From Hydractinia symbiolongicarpus (lineage: Eukaryota; Cnidaria; Hydrozoa; Anthoathecata; Hydractiniidae), in the NCBI RefSeq assembly GCF_029227915.1, contig NC_079875.1, forward strand, positions 29,636,001 through 29,700,000: a stretch of DNA of 64,000 nt, in the 5' to 3' direction. This document shows, in pieces, positions 1 to 9,905 of the stretch (the first letter of the stretch is position 1; each line of letters begins with the position of its first letter). Under the pieces are notes generated by a model. That model saw only the letters and a list, made by a program, of their open reading frames with translations. It was not told where the DNA came from and did no database searches. The position numbers and the translations under genes were made by a program.

Positions 1-984
1 ACCTTCACCATACATTTTGGATGTGAGGATCTTTCTCCAGCCATCGGCGTCTATACCAGAGGGTCCTGCACCACCTTTCGTCAATAGTGCAGCTTTTAAA
101 ACCATGGATTCATCTATCACGTCATAGATAATCGGCTCGACTGTTTTCGTTGGTCCTTGCATTATCGCGTCTTCGTCAGCCTCTTTTGCTTCGGGATGTT
201 TCATCCGTAGCAGATCGATAGTCTGATTATTTAATGGCAATACCCCACCTGTCATGTTGTTCGTTATCAGTTTAATCGCTCCATTAACGTTACCTCTCTG
301 CATTAAATCTTTAAACCTCCGAGATATAGTGTTGATGTCCCTTTTTGTGTTTTTGCTTGACATTCTTGACTGTATAGCCGCTGCCTCAGCAAGTAGCTTT
401 AGAAAGTCTCCATTTCGCCAGTATACTAACCTCCGCTCAAGAGCATTGACGTGATCACGACTTTTTGAGGTCTTTGTTGGTTTTTGTAACAGCAATGCTG
501 GCATAACGTGTATAGCTGTCATTACACATTCTTTTAGTGGACTATTCTCACACCAGGAGTTTAACAATCGGGTGATTTCACGAATGAACGATTTACCAAC
601 CGCACCGTTTGGCAACATGAACAAGTTGCGTCTCCAATACACGATTTTCTCATAACACGTTTTAAGGTTTTCTTTAGCAATGCTTCCTCTCACATCTCCC
701 CAATAGAATTTTTCAGTAATCTCGAAATTGTTTCGCTGGTCTGCCACTGCTAACAAGTTGTTTGGAGCTTGTGGTGGAGGTTGACTAACTTCGTCTTCAT
801 TCACCTCGTTTGATTTACAGAAACGTAGATGTTGCAGGACCCCACGGGCAGACTTGCATCTTTTTCCACACCTTTCGCAGTATGATAGCGCCTGATCTTC
901 GTTTTCATGACTTTCGTTTTCATCCACATCATTAATATTCCGATTTTCGTTACGTTCATTCTCACTAATTCTTATTTCTGCCAT
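1..984 (-). CDS. Retroelement ORF, N-terminal 328 codons, runs off the left edge
   Basis: On the minus strand an ATG at 984 opens a frame with no stop to base 1, so the gene continues outside the window. The first 45 residues are acidic and Asn-rich. They are followed by a zinc-finger-like CxxC-x12-H-x3-C (CERCGKRC...HLRFC), then a Pro-rich linker and a helical region. The last residues contain a GPSGIDADGWR motif. That motif and the N-terminal finger are features I associate with the region just before the reverse transcriptase core of cnidarian retroelements; the RT core itself would lie to the left of the window. No break is visible in the part present, so the copy may be recent. The class of retroelement is inferred from the motif. 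The open frame is read directly from the sequence. Confidence 0.65.
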   Translation of the reverse strand, partial: MAEIRISENERNENRNINDVDENESHENEDQALSYCERCGKRCKSARGVLQHLRFCKSNEVNEDEVSQPPPQAPNNLLAVADQRNNFEITEKFYWGDVRGSIAKENLKTCYEKIVYWRRNLFMLPNGAVGKSFIREITRLLNSWCENSPLKECVMTAIHVMPALLLQKPTKTSKSRDHVNALERRLVYWRNGDFLKLLAEAAAIQSRMSSKNTKRDINTISRRFKDLMQRGNVNGAIKLITNNMTGGVLPLNNQTIDLLRMKHPEAKEADEDAIMQGPTKTVEPIIYDVIDESMVLKAALLTKGGAGPSGIDADGWRKILTSKMYGEG

Positions 985-1036
985 GATTGTTTGCTGAAAA
1001 CTGACCAAATCCAATTACTTCTATCGTCACATGCAA

Positions 1037-1330
1037 CAAAAACCCCTGAAAAATCTTCCGCAAGTCACACAAAATAATGTAAAATATTTTCCCCAAGAGC
1101 CTTATCGTGAGGCTTTTAGTATGTTAATGTACATAAAATTAATAATGTCTTGTTATGGTCTGGCTGAATTAAAAGCGGACCTAGCAAAAATTTACGGACT
1201 AGCTTATTTGGTACCGTTAGAACCGAAATTTTATGTACATTAACATACTAAAAGCCTCACGATAAGGCTCTTGGGGAAAATATTTTACATTATTTTGTGT
1301 GACTTGCGGAAGATTTTTCAGGGGTTTTTG
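1037..1330. repeat. Perfect inverted repeat, 104-bp arms
   Basis: Arm 1037-1140 is the exact reverse complement of 1227-1330, with an 86-bp spacer. About 45 bp at the outer end of each arm match the 5' coding part of the ubiquitin-protease-like sequence near 16,405-16,452. The rest of each arm does not match it. Sequence just beyond the right arm (1331-1400) is an inverted copy of 16,340-16,402. A transcript through this region would form a long hairpin. The short open frame across it (1031-1243) is a by-product. Confidence 0.9.
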
Positions 1331-2245
1331 ATTTCTTACATTCCATAATTGTAACAGAAGAAACTTTAGGAATGATTGGGGCCTTTTCAGGCTCAACCTA
1401 TCTTATTCTTTGGAGAGAAACCTCCTTTTTCTCAATAACATCACTGTCTTCAAAGGCTAGTTATATCTGCATTGCGATGTAGTTACTCCTATTCTCTTGA
1501 AAGTTTGGCTGTTTCTAGAAGTCCAGTTGATCCCTCCCATTTTTTGCGTGCTATGCAACATCATATCTCAGCTGCGAAGGGAAGCTTAGCAATACGTCCC
1601 CGAGGTTCTTGAATAACTCCTACCTGGTCTGTCATTAGACTTTCCATTTCTTGAGAGTCTTTTTAGTATTGGCATCAAGACATCAATCACTTGCAATTCA
1701 TGTCATATTACCAGCTCCTCAGAAGTTATAGCACCATGCATCCAACTTTCTCTGTACCCTACGCTACAATCTTCCTTAGATAATTTCTTTGAAAGCGAGG
1801 AGTTGTCAGACACCAATGCCTACTTCTGCCATGTTTGCAACTCTCATCAAACTGCTCTAGTTGAAAAAGAGGTAGTGTTGTGCAGTTCCCATCCCATTTT
1901 ACAGCTAAAACGTTTTGCCAGTGCCAACGGCCTTGCGTCAAAAATTGCCTCTTGTTTTATTGTTTACCCTGGCACCCTTTCCATACCGTAGATGACGAAG
2001 TGAAATTTCGTAAAAATTTTCAATTAAGGGCTATTATCAACTATTGCGGCAACTTAAATAATGGTCACTACACAACCATAGCCTTCGACCAAATGGTTCA
2101 CAGGTGGATACATTGCAACGATAGAGCAGTAACTTTCTTTCTTCTGCACCAGATCCCAAGCATGGAATTTCAACAATTCTCATGTTTCCACATTCATAGG
2201 TGTTTGTTTCAGTACAGCCGAAAACCATTAGCTTTTTGATCATCC
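1331..2245 (+). pseudogene. Ubiquitin-specific-protease-like pseudogene, copy A (rearranged)
   Basis: From about 1,500 to 2,130 the DNA is collinear with the better copy at 16,665-17,330. It encodes the same middle and C-terminal parts, including the CHVCN cysteine pair and the LNNGHYTTIAF histidine box, but split over several frames. Single-base indels and a deletion near 1,590 destroy the frame, and the last part past the histidine box diverges. The segment carrying the catalytic cysteine box is missing; in its place 1331-1400 is an inverted piece of the gene's 5' region. Two diverged ~100-bp direct repeats (about 1,401-1,500 and 2,282-2,381) bracket the copy. It cannot encode an active enzyme. 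Confidence 0.75.
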
Positions 2246-2281
2246 CTTTAAAGCGAAGAATACCGAAATTCTCCAGTGGCC

Positions 2282-2381
2282 TCTTATTCTTTAAAGAGAA
2301 ACCTCCCTTTTTTCATTAACATCTTTGTCTTAGATGGCTAGTTAGATCTGCTTTGTGATGTAGTTACTTCTATTCCTCTCT
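2282..2381 (+). repeat. Direct repeat flanking USP-like copy A
   Basis: This segment aligns with 1,401-1,500 in the same orientation at roughly 80% identity by eye. Both start with a TTCTTT...AGAGAAACCTCC stretch and end near GATGTAGTTACT. The pair encloses the USP-like pseudogene. It could be a remnant of element ends or of a local duplication. Confidence 0.6.
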
Positions 2382-2639
2382 TTGTTTCTTATTAGCTTTC
2401 GTTGATACGAGTAGAGTGCTTGACTGGCGTGAACACAGGAGCTTTTATATCGTAGGTGGTTGTTCATATAAACAAAAAAGAGTGATATAACTTTCAGTTA
2501 GCTTGAAAAAACACAACAACTACGTATGCAACTATAAGTTTCACGTATTCACGACCATCAGGCATACAACTACAATGTCAATAATTTTCTATATAAATCC
2601 ATAAACACTAATCGTTACTTTTCCAATTGTTTAAAAGGA

Positions 2640-3039
2640 ATTTGTTCTCGTGCCGGCATTTTTTTTATTAGATTATCTTTGACAAACTTTTTTTTTCGAT
2701 TCCTAAACCATGATTTTTTAATATACTTTGTATGAGTTTCTTGAGTTTTTTAGATTGTGGTCCACAACCAAACGACCAAACCGTTATCCCTATAAATTCC
2801 AATATCATTATTGTTGTAACATTGTGAGACCTGGTAGAGTAAAAAAATTCTGACGAGCTCGCATACTTCCGCTCCGTCATACGCACCTGTAGTTACGTCA
2901 AATAATCCACCTTTTCTTTTTATCACTGCTTGTCCACTGTTAAACAAAAATGACTTCCTAGCGTGAAAAATAACGTTTTTATATTTGTTGGTATTATTTG
3001 TGTGCGTCTCTGAACGCAAGTCTAATCGATTCAATGTGT
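2640..3039 (-). pseudogene. Reverse transcriptase remnant with degenerate YRDD box (copy 1)
   Basis: The minus-strand frame ending near 2,750 reads ...GLFDVTTGAYDGAEVCELV...GIYRDNGLVV. It is followed in another frame by GPQSKKLKKLIQ. The GAYDGAEVCEL and YRD(D)GL strings are recognisable from a family of cnidarian reverse transcriptases. The catalytic YRDD has become YRDN here, and frames shift after it, so the copy is dead. The neighbouring copy upstream on the minus strand carries the same motifs. Confidence 0.65.
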
Positions 3040-3545
3040 AGTTTTCCTTCATGGATTGATAGAAATGCGTGTTCTCTTTAACTGGCTCGTATACAAGTGT
3101 AATGTGGAAACCGCTGGATGACAATGCGTTTTTGTAAATGCTTTTTGCCTAACTAAACTCTTAAACTTTTTCGTTAATCATCCTTAGCAGTTGATTTATG
3201 ATCGTTGGAGGATTGTTTGGTTTAGCATTTATGTATATGGTTATTATTTGATTTCCTAAATGGGTAGAATATACCAGTAGGCATGACAAACGTAACGCTC
3301 AGAAAATCGGTTGCCGTAAGGTTAGAATGGTAATATCAAGACCCTCTGATTAAAATGTTTTAATTTCTTTTCTAAGCTTTCAAGATATAGACCATTCTGA
3401 TTGTATATAAAAGCAAGTCTGTCGTCTCTGTAAAGGCCCACCTGATTTTTGTCTATTAACTTGGAAAGTTTATCCAGCAGGTATAGACCAACAAGCTAGC
3501 ATACCTCCGCACTGTGAACCCTGCAATGCTCTTTTAATATTGCTT
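3040..3545 (-). pseudogene. Reverse transcriptase remnant with intact YRDD box (copy 2)
   Basis: Reading the minus strand from about 3,520, one frame gives AEVC-stop-LVGLYLLDKLSKL...GLYRDDRLAFIYNQNGLYLESLEKKL. It then shifts frame through GLDITILT and continues as NNPPTIINQLL...AKSIYKNALSSSGFHITLVYEP. This is the catalytic palm followed by the C-terminal region of the same family as copy 1. The order (C-terminal part of copy 2 directly before the middle part of copy 1) shows a partial tandem duplication or two nested insertions. Several stops and shifts make it non-functional. Confidence 0.65.
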
Positions 3546-4494
3546 TGCAATTCTTTACCTTGCCTATTCAATTCAAATGGATAAGTTGGTTGCATTTAAA
3601 GAGTTTGTTGATTATTTCTAAGACATATCTCGGCCTTACTAAGTTGGGGAAATGTTTCTGACAAAACTCTGCAATCCCAAAATTGTTACATAGTCTTTTA
3701 GAAATATCTTTAACGTGCTAATAGGCTTTCAAACGCATAATATATAAATGTGGCATAATTAGGTCTTTTAGATACTTACTAATAATTAGCCTGCTTATTT
3801 TCTTTAGGTGCAGTCTTTATTTTCAGACTTCCTATTTTAAGATTGATTGTTTTGGAATAACTTTTTAGAAATTCAAATCCATCTGTTAAGGGCAAATGCC
3901 TTCTTTGGAGGCTTATTGCAGTTGTTTATGATAACAAAACTTTCCTTTAAAAGCATTTTTTGTTTAAACAGATAAAAACTCTCTTGCTTTTGCTTGCACT
4001 TAAATTTCTGAAAGCAAATGAGTGTAGTTTTCGTTACTGTGGTTTTTGAACCAGTCACTTAATCAAAATCAAGCTATTCATATACTTTGTAATCTGCTAC
4101 CTTGTTGAATAACTGATGATCATAACCACCTGATAAGAACTGTTTCCTGAAACATTGCATTCACAAAATCTGTTTCTAACGTTGTAGCTTTTAAGAGCGA
4201 AAGTTCGTCTACAACATGAAAATGAATGTCAGAGGAGAATGACAATTCTTCAATGCCTTGTAGACCTGATACAACATTGTTAGGGGCACATAAGACATTG
4301 AAACTTTCCCCCTCTTGTATGTTGATATTTTTTCCATTTTATTGCCTTTAACAATTACTGAAGTTAAGTATTTCATACTACTGATAGGTTGGTTGGTGTA
4401 TGGTGGTTTTAATTTTATTTGATTTTCAACAATCTAAAATATCTTACTTATTACTATTTTACAGTTAACTTTGGTTTTGTAGTTTTGTAATAAA
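3546..4494. other. No recognisable gene
   Basis: AT-rich sequence with only short chance frames. The minus-strand frame at 3,873-4,058 is Lys-rich and matches nothing I know. It may belong to the retroelement whose 3' parts lie at 2,640-3,545, but I cannot show that. Confidence 0.4.
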
Positions 4495-4930
4495 TCAACC
4501 TTGTGATTTTCTAAGTGAATTGGAAATGTAGATGATTTTGCTGTTTTGTAGGTCCCTTTCCCGAGCCACTGTTCCGTATAAGAAATGAGGAAAGTTTTTG
4601 TTCTCTAAAAAGGTCATGCCTTCTTTAAACCTTCCTTCGTATGCAGAAGAATTTTGTGATTCCTCCTTCATATCCATCAGGAGTCCATGACGCAACACTT
4701 CGTTATACTTCATCACTAAAAATGCAATATCTGTCCTTTCTCGCCATCTATACCGTTTTTGATCTTGATATATCATCTCTCTTGCACGTGCCCCAAAAGT
4801 AGATGTAGCCTCCATAATTGTGTTGTATGTTAATTTCTTAGGTGTTTTATTTGCATCATCATAACTACATTCATCTTGAGTGGTAACACTTCTGTCCTGC
4901 TCTATCCCTACATTGAAAGCTTCTCGCGGA
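4495..4930 (-). CDS. Unrecognised open frame, possible exon or gene fragment
   Basis: The minus-strand frame is open from about 4,930 and has an internal ATG at 4,815. From the ATG it reads MEATSTFGARAREMIYQDQ and continues with a charged helical segment rich in Arg, Lys and Glu (RYRWRERTDIAFLVMKYNEV). Amino-acid composition and length suggest a once-real exon, not a chance frame. No domain is recognised. It lies just 5' of the USP-like copy B on the opposite strand. It could belong to another multicopy element. Confidence 0.35.
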
Positions 4931-5059
4931 CAACGACTCGCATTCGGTCTTCACGTTTGGTGGGTTACGAAGTTTTGGTCTCAGTAAATCAAGACAAAAT
5001 CGCAGTCTAATATTAGTACCTCTGAGCAAGTAAGTCCATTTCTTCAACTGTCCTTGACA

Positions 5060-5480
5060 TCGACTGTGCAATCTTCAATAGATCACTTTTTGGAGAGAAG
5101 AATTGTCAGGTTTTAATTCGTACTTCTGTCACTACTGCAATACTTACCAAACTGCAACAGTTGAAAAAGAGGTCGCAGAGTGCAGTTCAATTTTGGTTCT
5201 GCAATTATAGCGCTTTGCCTATAACAAAGGTCTTGTGTCTAAGGTTAGTTCTCCTGCCACATCATAGCCGTTTCTCTGCCTATCACCATAGACAGTAAAG
5301 TCTCTTGTAGCAAGCACTACAACGTAAGGGCTGTAACCACTCTGGAAATTTGAACAATGGCCATTACACACTGTTGCTTATAACCAAGTGCATGGTAAGT
5401 GGTTTCATTGCAACAGACAGAGCAAAAAAGGAAATAAAAACAAGAACAGAAAAACAAAATAAAAATTATGTCAGCAAGGA
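5060..5480 (+). pseudogene. Ubiquitin-specific-protease-like pseudogene, copy B (3' part only)
   Basis: The segment from about 5,060 is similar to 16,950-17,330: SIDHFLE-like start, tyrosine/cysteine stretch, VEKEVAECSS, and a degenerate histidine box near 5,340-5,380. Only the second half of the protein is represented, and the frame is broken many times. This is the most diverged of the three USP-like copies. The sequence after it (5,480-5,830) matches the tail of the 16.4-kb copy. Confidence 0.6.
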
Positions 5481-5830
5481 GGGTTTGACTGCACGGGTCT
5501 GATCTTTGGAGAGTGACAACTCCACTTCTTACCCCAGTCACAAAAGGTTGTACAGAGTAGGACAGATGAAAATTTATGGATAAAAGAAATGTCTAGTTCC
5601 TGCTGAAGACTGTTCGCAGACTTCGTTTGAGGTGACTCAGCTAGACATTTTGGGTACCTTGGTTCAGGAATATGAGTCGAAACCCTTGTATCCTTTACAG
5701 AAATCCTGTCCTACTTTCTGTCAGGAAGAATTGTGTTCCTTTGTATGAGCATATTCTTTAGAGGAGCAAAACCTCTAGAATTTAAATTTTAAGACCTAAC
5801 TGGTCGAGTTTATCATTGTGCGTGCACTTT
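5480..5830 (+). repeat. Shared 3' tail of the USP-like repeat (copy B)
   Basis: Blocks match the sequence after the 16.4-kb copy in the same order: GTCAGCAAGG...TTTGGAGAGTGAC, then GCTAGACAT...GGTACCTTGGTTCAG...GTCGAAACC, then CCTCTAGA...AAGACCTAACTGG. Conservation outside the coding part indicates that a larger unit, not just the reading frame, was copied. Confidence 0.65.
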
Positions 5831-6013
5831 GTAATTTTCATAATGTTGTTGTTGTTCCGTTTTGTGTTGTAGCTTTGTTGTTTTAACTAACTTTTCCAAT
5901 CACTGTTATTATGACAGCGGCGATTTGGCTCTGTTGTGAAATCTTTAGAGGGTTGCAACTTCTACCTATTGCTTAACCAGCTGTCATTAGATAAGTATCG
6001 GCACTGTAGCTTG

Positions 6014-6277
6014 CTATTTCGTCACCTTGTCATCAGAATGGCTACAAATAACAATTTCAGCTTCTTTATTTTCCTCTTTTCCGATTTCCATAGCCTGTAC
6101 TATTTCAGGTGACTTAAGAAACAAAAAATATGAAGAAAGCTTTATGCCTGCTTTAAGCTCATCGTTGTCTTCGGTATACTTTCCAAAGGCTTCCTTTAAA
6201 GCCTGAAAGTTGTGCCGACTGTACATGTCCAGGGACTTTTGGTATCTTTCTTGTGTCTGTTTGCACATAAGCTGCAA
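6014..6277 (-). CDS. Unrecognised open frame
   Basis: 87 codons, mainly helical and charged, with a central stretch LKAGIKLSSYFLFLK. Looks like a coding fragment by composition, but I recognise no family. No ATG context or partner gene supports expression. Confidence 0.25.
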   Translation of the reverse strand: MQLMCKQTQERYQKSLDMYSRHNFQALKEAFGKYTEDNDELKAGIKLSSYFLFLKSPEIVQAMEIGKEENKEAEIVICSHSDDKVTK

Positions 6278-6664
6278 GTATAGTCTGCAAGTATAATCTG
6301 GAGGGGAATTAATGGAGCAACCACAGTTTAACTTAAGTTTAAAACTTTAATTTACTATTCCCAAAACATTATAAGAATCTATTTTTAATCTATTCTAGAA
6401 ATAACCACAGAAAACAAAATTAAGTATTAAATACAAACCTGTCTGCATTAGCAGCACATAATTTGTGTATTTTATTTTTTAATTCTAAAAATATTACTAT
6501 TAAATCAGGAATACTGCTTGGTTGATAATTGCTGAGTACAGTTAAATAATTGACAGTCACGCTGCCATCATTGCTCTTTTGAAAATAAGCAAATTATCTT
6601 CCAAATAATCAGACGAATTCACTTTCTTTTAACAATTGTTTCAGAACTTAACATTTGGAAAACA

Positions 6665-6895
6665 TTAAATAACATTGCACCTTTTCCAGTAACAATCAGC
6701 AGCCTGTACGTTAACAATGACAAGCTCTATATTTTTCACTTTTTGTTGAAAAAAACTGGCAACATTTTTAGCTCTTAGATCCATTTCTGTGTCCTTTACT
6801 GGCTTGCGTGCATGAAGACGAAGACTGCAATGGATTCTGCAACTCAACACCACATTCTTTCTTTACACGTCCTTTAAAAACCGCTTAATTTTTTG
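6665..6895 (-). CDS. Unrecognised short open frame
   Basis: A minus-strand frame with an Arg-rich start followed by DLRAKNVASFFQQKVKNIEL. It may be an exon fragment. No family is recognised, and it is listed only because its composition differs from chance frames in the AT-rich surroundings. Confidence 0.2.
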
Positions 6896-6904
6896 TTGCA
6901 TAAG

Positions 6905-6985
6905 TGTATGCTTTTGGATAACCTCTAGTTTGTTTTCAAAGACCTAACAGGTTAAGTTCATTATTGCGGTGGCTAGCCACCTCTA
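6905..6985 (+). repeat. Third copy of the USP-repeat terminal block
   Basis: The block AACCTCTAG...AAGACCTAACAGGTTAAGTTCAT matches 5,772-5,815 and 17,840-17,885. No USP-like coding sequence is attached here. It may be a solo remnant of the repeat's end. Confidence 0.55.
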
Positions 6986-7660
6986 TGTAAATTATTTTTT
7001 TGCAACCACTTATTTTTTTCATTATAATTATAAAAGATTACGGTCAACGCAACTTAAGCAACCTCAGGAGACATAACTGTGGCACCTCTGAGTAGGCTAT
7101 GCCTGAGTAATCGATGGAGGACTTCATTTGCTTTTGTTCCTTGTCCTGGGGTAATTCCTTTTACTGCATAACCAGGGGTTTTCATGGTCCGAACAGCGCA
7201 GAAGTCATCTTTTTGTCGAAAATGAAAGTGACTTCGTTCATCAGTAAGTAATAACGGGGTTTCATGGGTAATTGGGTCGCATGAAAGAAATCTAACTTTA
7301 TATCAACATAGGGGAAATAACGGTGATAAAAGTTTTGTTCAACACAACATTAGTTGATGAAGAATGCATTTTCATCAAACTTGTGTTTATCCGTTGTGAC
7401 GAATAACAATCACGTATTTAATGTTACTTTGGTTCTGTTCTATCACAGAGACATTCTACCTAAGACGAATTATGTTGTACACGAACGTTTTTGAATTTCA
7501 AAACTGTGAAGAGCTTATGTTATTATTTTGTTCAGACGTTTTAGCAATTGGTGTTGTGCACACCATGTAATTTGCGCATACAACAAGTCAATTTATATTA
7601 TAACACATATATATAGTTTAGTATGCCTTCCTACAAAAACAACAAACAAAAAGTCAACGG
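6986..7660. other. No gene seen
   Basis: AT-rich sequence with chance frames only. No repeat or motif is evident. Confidence 0.4.
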
Positions 7661-7820
7661 TAACCATAGGGGGTTTAGAGGATTTCTTAACAAAATTGAC
7701 GAGTAACACGAGTAACCATATTTTATATTAAAGGAATACTATACATTCTTTATATACAGTACGGTTACTCGTGTTACTCGTCATATCCTGCTAAGAAAAC
7801 CTGTAAACAGCCTATGGTTA
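7661..7820. repeat. MITE-like inverted repeat
   Basis: Arms 7,661-7,718 and 7,762-7,820 are imperfect reverse complements. They contain a perfect 20-bp core (7,698-7,717 against 7,763-7,782) built on GAGTAAC/GTTACTC, and share outer blocks reading CTATGGTTAC. The spacer is about 43 bp. It is consistent with a miniature inverted-repeat transposon or other hairpin element. No target duplication was established. Confidence 0.65.
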
Positions 7821-7869
7821 CTCGATGGTTACTCGTTGCTCTAAAACTTACACAATTTTACAAAGGTCT

Positions 7870-8130
7870 TTCACAAGCTTAGTGCCGGGTACGACGTCCT
7901 TTACCTTTTATAACCTCATCAACACGTTTTGGCATGGAACCAATTGTTTTGTCGATAATTCTGGAAGGATAATTTAAAAGTGTACACGGCGACAGAATTG
8001 CACATAGGTTTCTTTCTCAAGTCTTCTTTCCAAGGCCTGTTTCTTAAGCTGGATACCAACCAAATGAAAGACGTCTTTTTCAATGGGGTTAAGGTCGGTG
8101 TGAACGAGGTGGAATCTTGAAAAGTCTGCA
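7870..8130 (-). pseudogene. Tc1-like transposase C-terminal remnant
   Basis: The minus strand carries TDLNPIEKDVFHL, which resembles the DLNPIE(H/N) segment around the third catalytic acid of Tc1/mariner transposases. After a frame change it gives IGSMPKRVDEVIKGKGRRTRH, like the usual Tc1 C-terminus. The intervening part contains a stop and frameshifts. Only the last quarter of the protein is present. The assignment rests on these two motifs in the right order and spacing. Confidence 0.6.
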
Positions 8131-8164
8131 CCCGAAAGGAATCCATAACATCACGCGACAAACG

Positions 8165-9325
8165 AAAGTTTTGTGAAGGCTCTCCATCTTAAAGGAACAG
8201 TCTCCCGCGCTGGTTATTTCCACGTTCAAACATTACTGGAAAGCGACCTCTGAAAAAATGTGCGCACTTTTCACTGTGAAAAAAGTGAATTCTATCTTTT
8301 AAGATAGAATTTTCAGACAATCCCGGACAAAATATTTGGAACTTTTGAGGAAAATCCTCTTCTTGGCCCCTTGCCCCCTATTTCAATCTTGCCGGGCTGC
8401 CGACTGGTCATAAGGCACCTTGCAACATTAAAATGGGGGGAAGGTGATGTGAGCAGGGCAAAAACATGTAAAATGTAAAAAATGCGAATATACTTTGTCC
8501 GGGATTGTAGGTTGTGAAATACATGTCAATAACACCTAAAAATGATACCTGCTATACTGTTCTATTACTAAAAGCAAATCATTTTAATATGCTTAATATG
8601 ATTGCAAAGATATAAATAGATTAGATTTCCATTCAACACAAAAGAAAAAATGATCTCTAGAATTGTGTTTTAGAGAGAGCTCGTAATAGGAGCACTCGCA
8701 AGCAATTTTTGTGTGAAACAAATTGAATTGCGTAGGTTACGTAGGATGGCACATGCAGTTATATTAATGTACACGTTTTGTCCCAATGGTACTATTTTCT
8801 CCATTTAGAGATTCGGCTATCTATTGTGTACCCTATTTTCTTCCTAAAACACCACATAATAGTCCTAATTGCGCAATGTCAACTTTGTTTCATTCTGCGC
8901 AATTGTGTAAGTTTGTTATTACTACAAATAAATGAAAAACCACGCACAAAAGAAACCTTGACTTGATTGCACTAGTAAATGTATAAACTTTAAATGTCAC
9001 AATAAATAAAGAAATATAAAATTTATCATATAACCTACACCACGTTATAACCCGCACCAACAGTAAAAGTTGTAAAAATCAACATATAACCCGCGGGTTA
9101 TATACTGGAAAATACGGTAAGGAAAAAAGAAAAACGTTTTTGCACAAACTGGTAATTTCTTGTTTCAAAAACTATTTTTGTACTAAGTTTTCTCCAAGCC
9201 TTTTAAGTATCTATGTGTCCCATACAATTTCCGGCCTCTAAACCTAAAATGTGTACTGAATAGTAATAAGAAAACAAGAGTTTAGGAGGTGAAAAATAGA
9301 ATTTCTTTTTCTCAATGTTGAAATA
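8165..9325. other. No gene seen
   Basis: AT-rich, no credible coding frame on either strand and no clear repeat structure. Confidence 0.4.
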
Positions 9326-9905
9326 CTACCATGGGGTACCCTTTATCAGTAAATATATACTTTCAACTATAGTTACAAAATTCCCTTTGTCTATACTCAT
9401 CAGTTGCTTTCCATCTCTCTTGTGATTTCTTGGATGGCTAAAGGTGCCTGGTACACATTTTGTTAATGTCTTTCGCCCATATAGCAGAAGAAGACATTTG
9501 GGGACATCCAAAGAGAACGTGCAAATCCGTTGTCTGTTTTTCAGAGCGATAATGTCTCGTCCAGAATTTAAAATGAGAGATTGGCAAATGGAATTCACTG
9601 CGTGGCAACTAGACATATGACTCTCTGAAGACTGGGAATTTGCAAAGAAGATTCTATTTGTAGGCAACACAGAACCAACTTTCCTAAAATCTTCGTTTGC
9701 TATTTTCTTCAGTGCCTCGACTGTGTCTGGTGGAATTATAATCGGAACTAGTTAATTGTTACCTTTGCCATACATGTACATTATTTTAAGCTCCTTTACC
9801 AACAACTGGTTAATATCATCGAGCTGTTTTAAACGTTGCTTATTGATCTGTGCGATATTCATGCCGTCATGGAAATCTTTCAATTGAAACCTAGCAGGTT
9901 CTCCA
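9326..9905 (-). pseudogene. Tyrosine-recombinase-like multicopy gene remnant
   Basis: Reading down from about 9,905 the minus strand gives GGEPARFQLKDFHDG, then LLVKELKIMYMYGKGNN, a TAA stop, and VPIIIPPDTVEALKKIANEDFRKVG...NRIFFAN. A degenerate C-terminal stretch follows. The GGEPAR...GKG...VP.....P pattern and the final T..RH-like/LDV region resemble a tyrosine-recombinase-fold protein family that I associate with many copies in cnidarian genomes. The stop near 9,750 and the lost C-terminal His/Tyr motifs mean the copy is inactive. Only the C-terminal half is present. Confidence 0.5.

Noticed and set aside
1031-1243. 70-codon frame across the inverted repeat
   Set aside because: Most of it is the palindrome arm and the spacer; no family resemblance.
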